A stretch of DNA of 64,000 bases from Nocardioides mangrovicus (GTDB lineage Bacteria; Actinomycetota; Actinomycetes; Propionibacteriales; Nocardioidaceae): contig NZ_RDBE01000010.1 in NCBI RefSeq assembly GCF_003674065.1, forward strand, positions 59,649-123,648. Reading direction: 5' to 3'. Positions 28,633 through 40,270 of the stretch are shown here, piece after piece; position 1 is the stretch's first letter; every line of letters begins with the position of its first letter. The position numbers and the translations under genes were made by a program. Under the pieces are notes generated by a model that did not search any database, had not been told where the DNA came from, and saw only the letters and a list, made by a program, of their open reading frames with translations.

Positions 28633-28767
28633 ATGTCGCAGGACTACACCAGCCCCGAGATCACGCTCGTCGCTAGCGTTCACGAGCTGACGCTCGACGT
28701 CGACAAGTCCTACCACCCGAAGTCGGACGGCTACACCTTCGGCGGCAAGCCGATCAACGTCTCCTGA
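28633..28767 (+). CDS. RiPP precursor peptide with lasso-type leader
   Basis: 44 residues, too short for most gene finders. The leader has Tyr5, Pro8, Ile10 and Thr20; with Thr20 at position -2 these fall at -17, -14 and -12, exactly the lasso leader register (YTSPEITLVASVHELT). The core would then be residues 22-44, beginning DVDKSYHPKSDGYTF and ending GGKPINVS. Positions 7-9 of that core are His, Pro and Lys, so no standard lasso ring can form; the first later acid is Asp at position 11. The last residue is Ser, the target type of the neighbouring HPr-kinase-like protein. AGGA lies 10 bases upstream, and a strong hairpin follows the stop. Confidence 0.85.
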   Translation: MSQDYTSPEITLVASVHELTLDVDKSYHPKSDGYTFGGKPINVS

Positions 28768-28778
28768 TCCCAGGACGG

Positions 28779-28816
28779 CACGAGGGGCGGAGGGCTGGTG
28801 CCCTCCGCCCCTCGTG
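28779..28816. terminator. Strong bidirectional hairpin after the precursor gene
   Basis: CACGAGGGGCGGAGGG (28779-28794) and CCCTCCGCCCCTCGTG (28801-28816) are perfect 16-base arms around a 6-base loop. It starts 11 bases after the precursor stop and ends 28 bases before the stop of the convergent luxR-like gene, so it can end both transcripts. There is no T-run, as usual in high-GC actinobacteria. Confidence 0.88.
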
Positions 28817-28844
28817 GCATGTAGGGCACGGACGCACGGTCGCT

Positions 28845-29480
28845 TCACAACAGTCCCCGCTCGGCGGCGATGCTCACGGCGTGCGACTGGTTGCGTGCTC
28901 CGAGCTTGGCGTAGAGGCGCGAGCGGTGCGCCTCGATGGTCTTCTCCGCCACCCCCAGCCGGCTGGCCAGCGACCGGCTGGTCAGCCCGTCGGTGAGCCC
29001 GCGCAGCACGTCGTGCTCTCGCGGCGTGAGCACCACCTGGGGCGGCGCCGTCCGACGCTGGTCCTCGCGCCAGCGCCGCAGCACCAGCGCCGCCACGTCG
29101 GGGTGCAGCGCCGAGCTGCCGGCGGCGACCGCATCGACGGCGCTGGGCAGCTCACCAGCCAGGTCGTCGTCGAGCACCAGCAGCCCCGACGCCCCGGCCA
29201 GCAGCACGAGTGAGGCGGTGCGTGCCGCAGGGTCGTCGGTGATGGCCAGCACCCGCGAGCCGTGGGCGACCAGCCGAGGCACGACGTCCTCGAACCCGGC
29301 CTCGATCATGCTCGGGCCGGCCACCACCACCTCGGCCGCGTGGTCACCGGCGGCGTCGACCAGGTCGGCATCGGCGCCGATCCGCTCCGCCCCCACGCCG
29401 GCTCCGCGCAGCCAGGCGAGCAGCAGCCCGGCCAGCCCGTCGTCGCGCTCGGCGACGAGCACCCTCGGATGCTGCGTCAC
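28845..29480 (-). CDS. LuxR-type regulator with atypical receiver domain
   Basis: 211 residues from the GTG at 29480 (VTQHPRVLVAERD); the frame stays open upstream to 29597 through a repeat that encodes GTGAVGTGA-like residues, so a longer form is possible. Residues 5-125 are receiver-like, but the phospho-acceptor region reads VVVAGPSMIEAG with no Asp, so normal phosphorylation is unlikely. The C-terminal HTH is complete: LTPREHDVLRGLTDGLTSRSLASRLGVAEKTIEAHRSRLYAKLG. It converges on the RiPP precursor and is the obvious candidate pathway regulator. Confidence 0.85.
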   Translation of the reverse strand: MTQHPRVLVAERDDGLAGLLLAWLRGAGVGAERIGADADLVDAAGDHAAEVVVAGPSMIEAGFEDVVPRLVAHGSRVLAITDDPAARTASLVLLAGASGLLVLDDDLAGELPSAVDAVAAGSSALHPDVAALVLRRWREDQRRTAPPQVVLTPREHDVLRGLTDGLTSRSLASRLGVAEKTIEAHRSRLYAKLGARNQSHAVSIAAERGLL

Positions 29481-29538
29481 TGCGCCGGTCCCCACTGCGC
29501 CGGTCCCCGCTGCGCCAGTCCCCACTGGTCTGTCCCCA
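29479..29538. repeat. 15-base tandem repeat at the 5-prime end of the luxR-like gene
   Basis: The unit ACTGCGCCGGTCCCC is present at 29479-29493 and 29494-29508 exactly, at 29509-29523 with two changes and at 29524-29538 in decayed form. Each unit supplies an in-frame GTG-containing Val-Gly-Thr-Gly-Ala segment if translation starts upstream. Slippage here could change the regulator N-terminus or its spacing from the promoter without a frameshift. Confidence 0.7.
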
Positions 29539-29701
29539 ACTGCCCCGTCGTGCCGTGTCGTCCCGAGCGACGCCGGCGCTGCGCCGGCCGTGATCACCTT
29601 AAGGTGCGTCTCCCCGTGGCGGTGCTCCCGCCGAGAAGTAGGGCCTCAACAGCCAGCCAGCGCGAGGAGGCGGCCTACGGCACGCACGCTGGAGACCTCG
29701 C

Positions 29702-30289
29702 CTAGCCGAAGTACGGCTCCAGCAAGCGAGCCAGCGCGAGGACATCCTTGCCCTGGTCGCGCTCGGACGGACCGCGCACGATGGCGATCTGGAGGCGCTT
29801 CCCACCGTCCGTCATGGTCACCTGCGCGCTGTTCGACTCGCTCGACCACGGATCGGTCAGGATGCCGGTGCCCAGATCTGCCGGAACGGCCTCGCTGTTC
29901 TTCTTCGGCCCCTGCTCGAACTGGCGCAGGAGCGCCTCGTTGTCGCTCTGCGCGCCCGTCTGGAACGTGACGTCGACCAGTCGCCGACCATCCGAACCCG
30001 CCTCGTCGATGTAGCAGCTCGCCGAGTCGGCGGACCTCATGGTCCGCAGGTCGTCCGAGGCTGCCTCGATCCGGACGTGGGACGTGGCGGTCGCCAACGT
30101 CACCGCCGAGCGGGGCAGCGCCCCGCAGAGCGACGACCCGTCCGAGGGAGCCGAGGTCGGTATGGCCGAGGTGTCGACGTCGGGAGTGCCGCACGCGGCG
30201 AGGACGAACGCGGTCACGACGAGGCCCAGGGCGGTGCGCGACAACGTCACGGGATCTCCCACACGCTGGCCTGCATCAGGCGTGGCCAT
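29702..30289 (-). CDS. Small lipoprotein, paralogue of the one at 39574
   Basis: 195 residues from the ATG at 30289. A signal peptide ends in a lipobox (VLAAC, Cys near residue 33). The mature part begins with a Ser/Thr-rich linker and contains SLCGALPRSAVTLA, PADLGTGILTDPWSSES, SAQVTM and a C-terminal DVLALARLLEPYF. It aligns well over its whole mature length with the lipoprotein at 39574-40164. The pattern resembles DUF3558-like actinobacterial lipoproteins, but I do not claim that assignment. Function unknown; it should be anchored on the outer face of the membrane. Confidence 0.8.
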   Translation of the reverse strand: MATPDAGQRVGDPVTLSRTALGLVVTAFVLAACGTPDVDTSAIPTSAPSDGSSLCGALPRSAVTLATATSHVRIEAASDDLRTMRSADSASCYIDEAGSDGRRLVDVTFQTGAQSDNEALLRQFEQGPKKNSEAVPADLGTGILTDPWSSESNSAQVTMTDGGKRLQIAIVRGPSERDQGKDVLALARLLEPYFG

Positions 30290-30381
30290 GGTCCCCCTTC
30301 GCGATCGTGTGGGGCCGGGGTTCAACCCGGCGCGGAGGCCGCGGAAACCGATCGGGACGGGATCGGGCGTGGACGTCGGGG

Positions 30382-30996
30382 TCAGGCGTCCTGGTCGTGC
30401 TGCCGGTGGGCGTGCACCCGCCACGCCACCAGCAGCAGCACCACCACGACGACCAGGACGACCGCGACGCCGCGCCCGACCTGCTTCTCCACCGCGTGGT
30501 ACGACGCGCCGGCCAGGTGGCCCAGCAGGACGAAGCCGGTGCCCCAGACCAGGCCGCCGACGGCGTTCCAGACCAGGAACCGCCGGTAGGGCATGTGCGC
30601 GGCGCCGGCCAGCGCCGGCATCATCGCGCGGAAGAACGCGGTGAACCGCCCCAGGAACACCGCCACGCCGCCGCGACGCGCCAGGAATCCGCGGGCCCGC
30701 TCGACCCGCTCGCGGTGGCGCGCCATCATCCGCAGCCGGAGCAGGCGGGTCAGGTAGCGGCGTCCGACCTCGTAGCCGACGGAGTCGCCCGCGATCGCCG
30801 CGAGCACGATCACGGCGATGGCCACCGGCAGCGAGACGTCGCCGATCGCGGTGGCCACGCCGGCCAGGACGGCGGCCGACTCCCCCGGCACCACGAACCC
30901 GACGAACACGGCGTCCTCGACGAACACCAGCAGGCCCGCCACCAGCAGCAACCACGCCGGCGGCAGGTGGAGGATGCCCTCGACCAGGTGGCCCAC
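30382..30996 (-). CDS. DedA-family membrane protein
   Basis: 204 residues with about five membrane segments. DedA motifs are clear: VGFVVPGESAAVLAG near residue 35, GDSVGYEVGRRYLTR, and GRFTAFFRAMMPALAGAAHMPYRRFLVWNAVGG with the conserved Arg and Pro. DedA proteins are proton-dependent lipid or membrane homeostasis transporters, some acting as undecaprenyl-phosphate flippases. The C-terminal helix (VAVVLVVVVVLLLVAW) is followed by a His-rich tail (VHAHRQH). Divergent from the M1 aminopeptidase gene. Confidence 0.9.
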   Translation of the reverse strand: MGHLVEGILHLPPAWLLLVAGLLVFVEDAVFVGFVVPGESAAVLAGVATAIGDVSLPVAIAVIVLAAIAGDSVGYEVGRRYLTRLLRLRMMARHRERVERARGFLARRGGVAVFLGRFTAFFRAMMPALAGAAHMPYRRFLVWNAVGGLVWGTGFVLLGHLAGASYHAVEKQVGRGVAVVLVVVVVLLLVAWRVHAHRQHDQDA

Positions 30997-31074
30997 TCCC
31001 CCATTGTGTCGGTGACCCGTGTGAGGGTGGAGGTCCAGGCCGCGGCGACGCGGCCGTCTCGGGAGGACACCTTC

Positions 31075-32583
31075 ATGACTTCACTTCTGCGGCGGGTGGC
31101 GGTGGTGCTCGCCATCGCCGTCTGCCTGCCCCTGGGTGGCGCCGCTTTCGCCTCACCCGGCAACGGCATCGGCTCGCCCGGCATCGGCGACCCGTACTAC
31201 CCCGACTACGGCAACGGCGGCTACGACGTCGCGCACTACGCGATCCACGTCGGCTACACCCCGGCCACCGACCAGCTCACCGGCGACACCACCATCACCG
31301 CCCACGCCACGCAACGGCTCGCGCGGTTCGACCTCGACCTGATGCTGACCGCCTCCGAGGTCACCGTGAACGGCGCGCCGGCCCGGTTCCGGCAGCGACC
31401 GCACGAGCTGGTCGTCCGGCCCCGGCACGTGCTCGCGGCCGGACAGAAGATGGTGGTGCGGGTCCGGTACGCCGGCGTGCCCTCCACGGTCGCCGACGGC
31501 GACATCCGGCCCTGGATCAAGACCGCCGACGGTGCCCTGGCCATCAACGAGCCAGAGATCGCCGCCTGGTGGTACCCCGCCGACGACCATCCCCGCGACA
31601 AGGCGACCTTCGACGTCCACGTGAGGGTGGCCGACGGCCTGGAGGCGCTCAGCAACGGCAACCTGGTGAGCAGCCGGGTCCGCGACGGGCAACGCACCTG
31701 GCACTGGCGCGAGACCTCTCCGATGGCCACCTACCTCGCCTTCTTCGACGTCGGCCAGTTCGACATCACGCGCACGCGCTCGCACGGCATCCCCGTCATC
31801 ACGGCCGTGGCCTCCAACGGCGGCCAGGAGGGCACCTACGCCGCCGCCGATCTCGCCCGTACACCGGAGATCGTCGACTTCGAGTCCTCGCTGTGGGGGC
31901 CCTACCCGTTCAAGCAGATGGGCGGCATCGCCCCCGCCGCCGACTTCGGCTTCGCGCTGGAGAACCAGACGCGGCCGAACTACTCGCGGAAGTTCTGGCG
32001 CAACGGACCGAACGTCTACGTCGCGGTGCACGAGTTGGCCCACCAGTGGTACGGCGACTCGGTCTCGGTCCACAGCTGGAAGGACATCTGGCTGAACGAA
32101 GGCTTCGCGACCTTCACAGAGTGGATGTGGTCGCAGCGGCACGGCGAGGGCTCGGCCGCGTCCTTGTTCCGGGCGACCTGGGACCAGCACCCGGCCGACG
32201 ACACGTTCTGGCGGCAGCGCATCGGCAACCCCGGCGCCGGCGAGGAGTTCGACGACCCGGTCTACGACCGTGGCGCGATGACCCTGCAGGCGCTGCGGAC
32301 GAGGGTGGGCAACCGCACGTTCCTGCGGATCATGCGCTCCTGGGCCCGCGAGCACCGCTACGCCAACGGCCGGATCTCGCAGTTCGTGGCCCTGGCCGAG
32401 CGCGTCTCGGGCAAGCGGCTGGACCGCTTCTTCAGGGTCTGGCTCTTCACCGCCCATCGCCCCGCGCCCACCGTCGCGAACGGCTTCCCGCCGCACTTCG
32501 GCACGTCCCGCTACCCGACCCCGATCTCGCTGGCCAAGATCATGGACGTGCAGCGGGTGGCCCAGCAGACCGAGCGGCGGTAA
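31075..32583 (+). CDS. Secreted M1-family metallopeptidase
   Basis: 502 residues from the ATG at 31075 with GGGAGGA 8 bases upstream. A signal peptide (VLAIAVCLPLGGAAFAS) precedes an M1 N-terminal beta domain and a thermolysin-like catalytic domain: zinc motif HELAHQW at about residue 318, with the third ligand Glu in WLNEGFATF, and the exopeptidase-type segment near GFALENQT in place of the common GAMEN. The C-terminal helical domain is shorter than in full PepN (about 850 residues). It probably releases N-terminal residues from extracellular peptides. Confidence 0.9.
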   Translation: MTSLLRRVAVVLAIAVCLPLGGAAFASPGNGIGSPGIGDPYYPDYGNGGYDVAHYAIHVGYTPATDQLTGDTTITAHATQRLARFDLDLMLTASEVTVNGAPARFRQRPHELVVRPRHVLAAGQKMVVRVRYAGVPSTVADGDIRPWIKTADGALAINEPEIAAWWYPADDHPRDKATFDVHVRVADGLEALSNGNLVSSRVRDGQRTWHWRETSPMATYLAFFDVGQFDITRTRSHGIPVITAVASNGGQEGTYAAADLARTPEIVDFESSLWGPYPFKQMGGIAPAADFGFALENQTRPNYSRKFWRNGPNVYVAVHELAHQWYGDSVSVHSWKDIWLNEGFATFTEWMWSQRHGEGSAASLFRATWDQHPADDTFWRQRIGNPGAGEEFDDPVYDRGAMTLQALRTRVGNRTFLRIMRSWAREHRYANGRISQFVALAERVSGKRLDRFFRVWLFTAHRPAPTVANGFPPHFGTSRYPTPISLAKIMDVQRVAQQTERR

Positions 32584-32594
32584 GCATTGCTCAC

Positions 32595-36429
<3,835 letters not shown>

Positions 36430-36453
36430 TCGGGGCGAACGTAGGTTGGCTGC

Positions 36454-37899
36454 ATGACTGACGAGACTCGCGCCACCGCGGACATCGGGCTCACCGGCCT
36501 GGCCGTGATGGGTAGCAACCTGGCGCGCAACATGGCCCGGCACGGACACACGGTGGCGGTGCACAACCGCACCACCAGCAAGATGACCGACTTCCTCGAC
36601 GCCCACGGCTCCGACGGCGACTTCGTCGGCTCGGAGTCGCTGTCGGACTTCGTGGCCAGCATCAAGCAGCCAAGGGCGATCATCATCATGGTCAAGGCCG
36701 GCGAGGCCACCGACGCCGTGATCGACGAGCTCACCGGGCTGCTCGACGACGGTGACATCCTCGTCGACGCCGGCAACGCGCACTTCGCCGACACCGTGCG
36801 CCGGCAGCAGGCCCTGGAGGAGCACGGCATCCACTTCGTCGGGATGGGCGTGTCCGGCGGCGAGGAGGGGGCGCTCAACGGCCCCTCGATCATGGTCGGC
36901 GGCTCCGACCACGCCTACGAGCGGCTCGGCCCGATCGTCGAGGACATCGCCGCGCAGGTCGACGGCACTCCCTGCGCCGCCCACGTCGGCCCCGACGGCG
37001 CCGGTCACTTCGTGAAGATGGTGCACAACGGCATCGAGTACGCCGACATGCAGCTGATCGCCGAGGCCTACGACGTGCTGCGCAGCGTCGCCGGCCAGGA
37101 GCCCGCCGAGCTCGCGGAGGTCTTCCGCCGCTGGAACGAGGGCGACCTGGAGTCGTTCCTCATCGAGATCGCCGCCGATGTGCTGGCCCACGTCGACGCC
37201 GACACGGGCCGACCGTTCGTCGACGTCGTCGCCGACTCCGCGGAGCAGAAGGGCACCGGCCGCTGGACCGTCCAGGTGGCCCTCGACCTCGGCGTCCCGG
37301 TCACCGGCATCGCCGAGGCGGTCTTCGCCCGCAGCGTCTCCGGCCACGACGCCCAACGTGAGGCCGCGCAGAAGGTGTTCGAGGAGAAGCTCGACGCCCC
37401 CGAGGTGGGCGAGGACTTCGTCGAGGACGTCCGCACGGCGCTGTTCGCGGCCAAGGTGGTGGCCTACGCGCAGGGCTTCGACATGATCGTCGAGGGCAGC
37501 AACGAGCACGACTGGGGCATCCACGCCGGCGAGATGGCCACCATCTGGCGCGGGGGCTGCATCATCCGCGCGAAGTTCCTCGACCGGATCCGCGAGGCGT
37601 TCGACGACGAGCCGGACCTGACCACCTTGATGACCCAGGAGTACTTCGCCACGGCCCTGCGCGAGGGCGAGCGCGGCCTGCGCCGCGTCGTCACGACGGC
37701 CACCGCGGCCGGAGTGCCCGTGCCGGGCTTCGCCGGGGCGCTCTCCTACTTCGACGCGCTGCGCCGCGACCGGCTGCCGGCCGCCCTGATCCAGGGGCTG
37801 CGCGACAACTTCGGAGCCCACACCTACGAGCGCGTCGACCGGGACGGTACGTTCCACACGCAGTGGGCCACCGACGACCGCAAGGAGGTCGAGGCGTGA
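36454..37899 (+). CDS. gndA: 6-phosphogluconate dehydrogenase, decarboxylating
   Basis: 481 residues, the long (about 470-480) dimeric type. The N-terminal NADP motif is GLTGLAVMGSNLARNMARHGHTVAVHNRT; the active-site segments are GMGVSGGEEGALNGPSIMVGG, GHFVKMVHNGIEYADMQLI and GTGRWTVQVALDLGVP. The C-terminal tail NFGAHTYERVDRDGTFHTQW reaches into the partner subunit in this family. It makes ribulose 5-phosphate and NADPH in the oxidative pentose phosphate pathway. It follows the GMC gene by 24 bases and overlaps the acyl-CoA dehydrogenase start (GTGA). Confidence 0.96.
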   Translation: MTDETRATADIGLTGLAVMGSNLARNMARHGHTVAVHNRTTSKMTDFLDAHGSDGDFVGSESLSDFVASIKQPRAIIIMVKAGEATDAVIDELTGLLDDGDILVDAGNAHFADTVRRQQALEEHGIHFVGMGVSGGEEGALNGPSIMVGGSDHAYERLGPIVEDIAAQVDGTPCAAHVGPDGAGHFVKMVHNGIEYADMQLIAEAYDVLRSVAGQEPAELAEVFRRWNEGDLESFLIEIAADVLAHVDADTGRPFVDVVADSAEQKGTGRWTVQVALDLGVPVTGIAEAVFARSVSGHDAQREAAQKVFEEKLDAPEVGEDFVEDVRTALFAAKVVAYAQGFDMIVEGSNEHDWGIHAGEMATIWRGGCIIRAKFLDRIREAFDDEPDLTTLMTQEYFATALREGERGLRRVVTTATAAGVPVPGFAGALSYFDALRRDRLPAALIQGLRDNFGAHTYERVDRDGTFHTQWATDDRKEVEA

Positions 37900-39053
37900 T
37901 CGATCTACGCCCGAACGAGGACCAGCTCGCCTTCCAGAAGGCAGCACGCGACTTCTTGGAGAAGGAGGTCGTCCCCCACCGGCAGCGCTGGGACCGCGAC
38001 GAGCAGGTCGACACCGACCTGATCCCCAAGCTCGCCGAGATCGGCTTCTTCGGTCTCACCATGCCCGAGGAGTACGGCGGCGTGGGCGGCGACCACGTGC
38101 TCTACGCCATCGGCATGGAGGAGCTGGGTCGCGCGGACTCCTCGGTGCGCGGCATCGTCTCGGTCTCCCTCGGCCTGGTGGGCAAGGTGATCTTGGCCCA
38201 CGGCAGCGAGGAGCAGAAGCAGGAGTGGCTGCCGCGGATCACCTCCGGCACCTCGCTGGCCTGCTTCGGCCTCACCGAGCCCGACCACGGGTCCGACCCC
38301 GCCCACATGCGCGCCAAGGCCGTCCGCGACGGCGACGACTGGCTGATCTCGGGCACCAAGATCTTCATCACCAACGGCACCTGGGCCGACGTCGCCCTCG
38401 TCATCGCGCGCACCAACCCCGACGAGCCGGGCGCGCGGGGCACCTCGGCGTTCCTCGTCCCGACCGACCTCGACGGCTTCACCCGCAACACCATCCACGG
38501 CAAGCTCGGACTCCGCGGCCAGGCCACCGCCGAGCTGGTGCTCGAGGACGTACGCGTGCCCGCCTCGGCGCTGGTTGGCGAGGAGGGCAAGGGCTTCAAG
38601 TACGCCATGGAGACCCTCGACAAGGGCCGCATCGCCATCGCCGCCAGCTGCACGGGACTGACGCAGGCCTGCCTGGAGGAGTCGGTCGCCTACGCCAAGC
38701 AGCGCCAGCAGTTCGGGAAGCCGATCGCCTCCTACCAGCTGGTGCAGGACATGATCGCCGAGATGTCGGTCGACGCCGACGCCGCGCGGCTGCTCACCTG
38801 GCGCGCCGCATCGCTGGTCGACGCCGGCGAGCCGTTCGGCACCGCCGCCTCGAAGGCCAAGCTGTTCGCCTCCGAAGCGGCGGTGAAGGCCTCCAACCTG
38901 GCCGTGCAGGTCTTCGGCGGCTACGGCTACGTCGACGAGTACCCGGTGCAGAAGCTGGTCCGCGACGCCCGGGTGATGACCCTCTACGAAGGCACCTCGC
39001 AGATCCAGAAGCTGCTCATCGGCCGGGCCGAGACGGGCATCAGCGCGTTCTGA
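37896..39053 (+). CDS. Acyl-CoA dehydrogenase
   Basis: 385 residues from the GTG overlapping gndA. All family blocks are present: ACFGLTEPDHGSDPAHM (FAD/substrate), GTKIFITNGTWADVALV, GKLGLRGQATAELVLEDV, RQQFGKPIASYQLVQDM and the C-terminal YEGTSQIQKLLIGR, whose Glu is the catalytic base. It introduces the alpha-beta double bond into an acyl-CoA with FAD and electron-transfer flavoprotein. Chain length or branch specificity cannot be read from the sequence. Confidence 0.94.
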   Translation: MIDLRPNEDQLAFQKAARDFLEKEVVPHRQRWDRDEQVDTDLIPKLAEIGFFGLTMPEEYGGVGGDHVLYAIGMEELGRADSSVRGIVSVSLGLVGKVILAHGSEEQKQEWLPRITSGTSLACFGLTEPDHGSDPAHMRAKAVRDGDDWLISGTKIFITNGTWADVALVIARTNPDEPGARGTSAFLVPTDLDGFTRNTIHGKLGLRGQATAELVLEDVRVPASALVGEEGKGFKYAMETLDKGRIAIAASCTGLTQACLEESVAYAKQRQQFGKPIASYQLVQDMIAEMSVDADAARLLTWRAASLVDAGEPFGTAASKAKLFASEAAVKASNLAVQVFGGYGYVDEYPVQKLVRDARVMTLYEGTSQIQKLLIGRAETGISAF

Positions 39054-39066
39054 CGTCGGCGGCGGG

Positions 39067-39147
39067 GTGGTTTCGACGCGCCTGCTCGCAGGGCTCGCAG
39101 AGCTGCTCAACCACCGACCCGGAAGTGGTTGAGCACGTCGACACCAC
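39067..39147. repeat. Nested inverted repeat between acyl-CoA dehydrogenase and DUF427 genes
   Basis: Outer arms GTGGTTTCGACG (39067-39078) and CGTCGACACCAC (39136-39147) pair with one mismatch. Inner arms GCTCAACCAC (39105-39114) and GTGGTTGAGC (39125-39134) are perfect around a 10-base loop. GGTGGTT/AACCACC (39066-39072, 39109-39115) offers an alternative fold. It may end the upstream transcript or be a dispersed palindromic repeat; a weaker relative lies at 20810-20845. It fills most of this 144-base gap. Confidence 0.65.
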
Positions 39148-39197
39148 CCGACCGCCGACGCTGGGAAGCCCACGCCGCCCTGCGACGTTCACCACCC

Positions 39198-39566
39198 ATG
39201 ACCCGCGGACAGAAGATCCCCGACGAGAAGCACCCCATCACCGTCACCCCCACCGAGGGCACGGTGCGCGTCACGATCGGCGACACCGTCGTCGCCGAGT
39301 CCACCCGCTCCCTGACCCTCCAGGAGGCGGACTACCCGCCGGTGCAGTACGTGCCGCTGGCCGACGTCGACGCCTCGCTGCTGAGCGAGACCGCGACGTC
39401 GACCCACTGCCCCTACAAAGGCGACGCCTCCTACTACACGGTCACCACCGCCGACGGCGCGGTCGAGGACGCCGGTTGGACCTACCACCAGGCCTACGAC
39501 GCGGTCGCCGAGATCACCGACCACGTCGCCTGGTACCCCGACAAGGCGAGCGTCGAGATCGGCTGA
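39198..39566 (+). CDS. DUF427 family protein
   Basis: 122 residues. The DUF427 pattern is clear: HPITVTPTEGTVRVTIGDTVVAESTR, THCPYKGDASYYTV with its Cys, and WTYHQAYDAVAEITDHVAWYPDKASVEI at the end. DUF427 proteins are small soluble beta proteins (about 95-125 residues) of unknown function, frequent in actinobacteria and fungi. Convergent with the lipoprotein gene at 39574 (7-base gap). Confidence 0.9.
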   Translation: MTRGQKIPDEKHPITVTPTEGTVRVTIGDTVVAESTRSLTLQEADYPPVQYVPLADVDASLLSETATSTHCPYKGDASYYTVTTADGAVEDAGWTYHQAYDAVAEITDHVAWYPDKASVEIG

Positions 39567-39573
39567 GCCAGCC

Positions 39574-40164
39574 CTAGGCGAAGTACGGCTTCAGCAGCCG
39601 AGCGAGCGCAAGGACGTCCTCGGACTGGTCGCGTCGGGCGGGCACCCGGGCGAGCGTGATCTGCAGCTGCTTCTCGCCGTTCATCATCGTGACCTGGGCA
39701 CTGGGCGACCCGGTCGACCAGGGGGAGTCGACCAGGCCCGTGCCGAGGTCGGACGGGAGCTTCTTCTCCCGGTTCCCGCTGCGCTGCTGGAACTCGGCGA
39801 GCAGCTGCTGGTTCTCGGTGCCCTTGAAGTCGGCGAAGGCGACGTCGAGCGACCACGTCGTCGAGCCCGGGCGGTAGACCTGACAGCTGGTCACGTCCGT
39901 CGACCCGATCGCGTCGAGGCCCGCACCGCGCTTCACCACGCGCAGGTCGTCGGTGCCGAGGGCCAGCTCGACCGCGTGACGCGGGAGCGCTCCGCACACC
40001 GTGCTGCCTGTCGTCGAGGAGGTCGAGATCGCCGAGAGGTCCACCGAGGCCGCCTGGTGCCCGCACGCGGCCAACGCGGCGACCGAGACCGCCGCGAGGA
40101 CGAGCATGGGAAACGTGCGCGGTCGCGCGGCGGACCTCGCCACCGAAGGGGTACTTGAGCTCAT
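39574..40164 (-). CDS. Small lipoprotein, paralogue of the one at 29702
   Basis: 196 residues from the ATG at 40164, chosen for GGAGG 9 bases upstream; a longer frame begins at 40200. Lipobox ALAAC with Cys near residue 34. The mature part shares with the 29702 protein the blocks CGALPR.AV.LA, LP.DLGTG..D.PWS, SAQVTM, K.LQI and RDQ..DVLALARLL.PYF. Pairs like this arise by duplication. Function unknown; outer-face membrane anchoring expected. It follows the topoisomerase gene on the same strand but is separated by the hairpin at 40208-40270. Confidence 0.82.
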   Translation of the reverse strand: MSSSTPSVARSAARPRTFPMLVLAAVSVAALAACGHQAASVDLSAISTSSTTGSTVCGALPRHAVELALGTDDLRVVKRGAGLDAIGSTDVTSCQVYRPGSTTWSLDVAFADFKGTENQQLLAEFQQRSGNREKKLPSDLGTGLVDSPWSTGSPSAQVTMMNGEKQLQITLARVPARRDQSEDVLALARLLKPYFA

Positions 40165-40207
40165 CGTTGTCGACCTCCGCTCGGCGTCAGTCTGCATCAC
40201 GCCGACG

Positions 40208-40270
40208 GGTAGTCCGTGACGAACGGACCCCGATCCGGCCCGATCAGGGGTCCGTTCGTCACGGACTACC
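40208..40270 (-). terminator. 24-base perfect inverted repeat at the end of the topoisomerase gene
   Basis: Positions 40208-40231 and 40247-40270 are perfect reverse complements (24 bases each), separated by 15 bases that contain two GATC words able to extend the stem past one bulged A. The topoisomerase stop codon (40266-40268) lies inside the right arm. It should form a very stable terminator between the topoisomerase and lipoprotein genes. It starts GGTAGTCCGTGACG, the same 14 bases found in the hairpin at 63713-63735. Confidence 0.85.

Noticed and set aside
40200-40270. Possible tRNA from the strong stem
   Set aside because: The fold is a single 24-base hairpin, not a cloverleaf, and it contains a gene stop codon.
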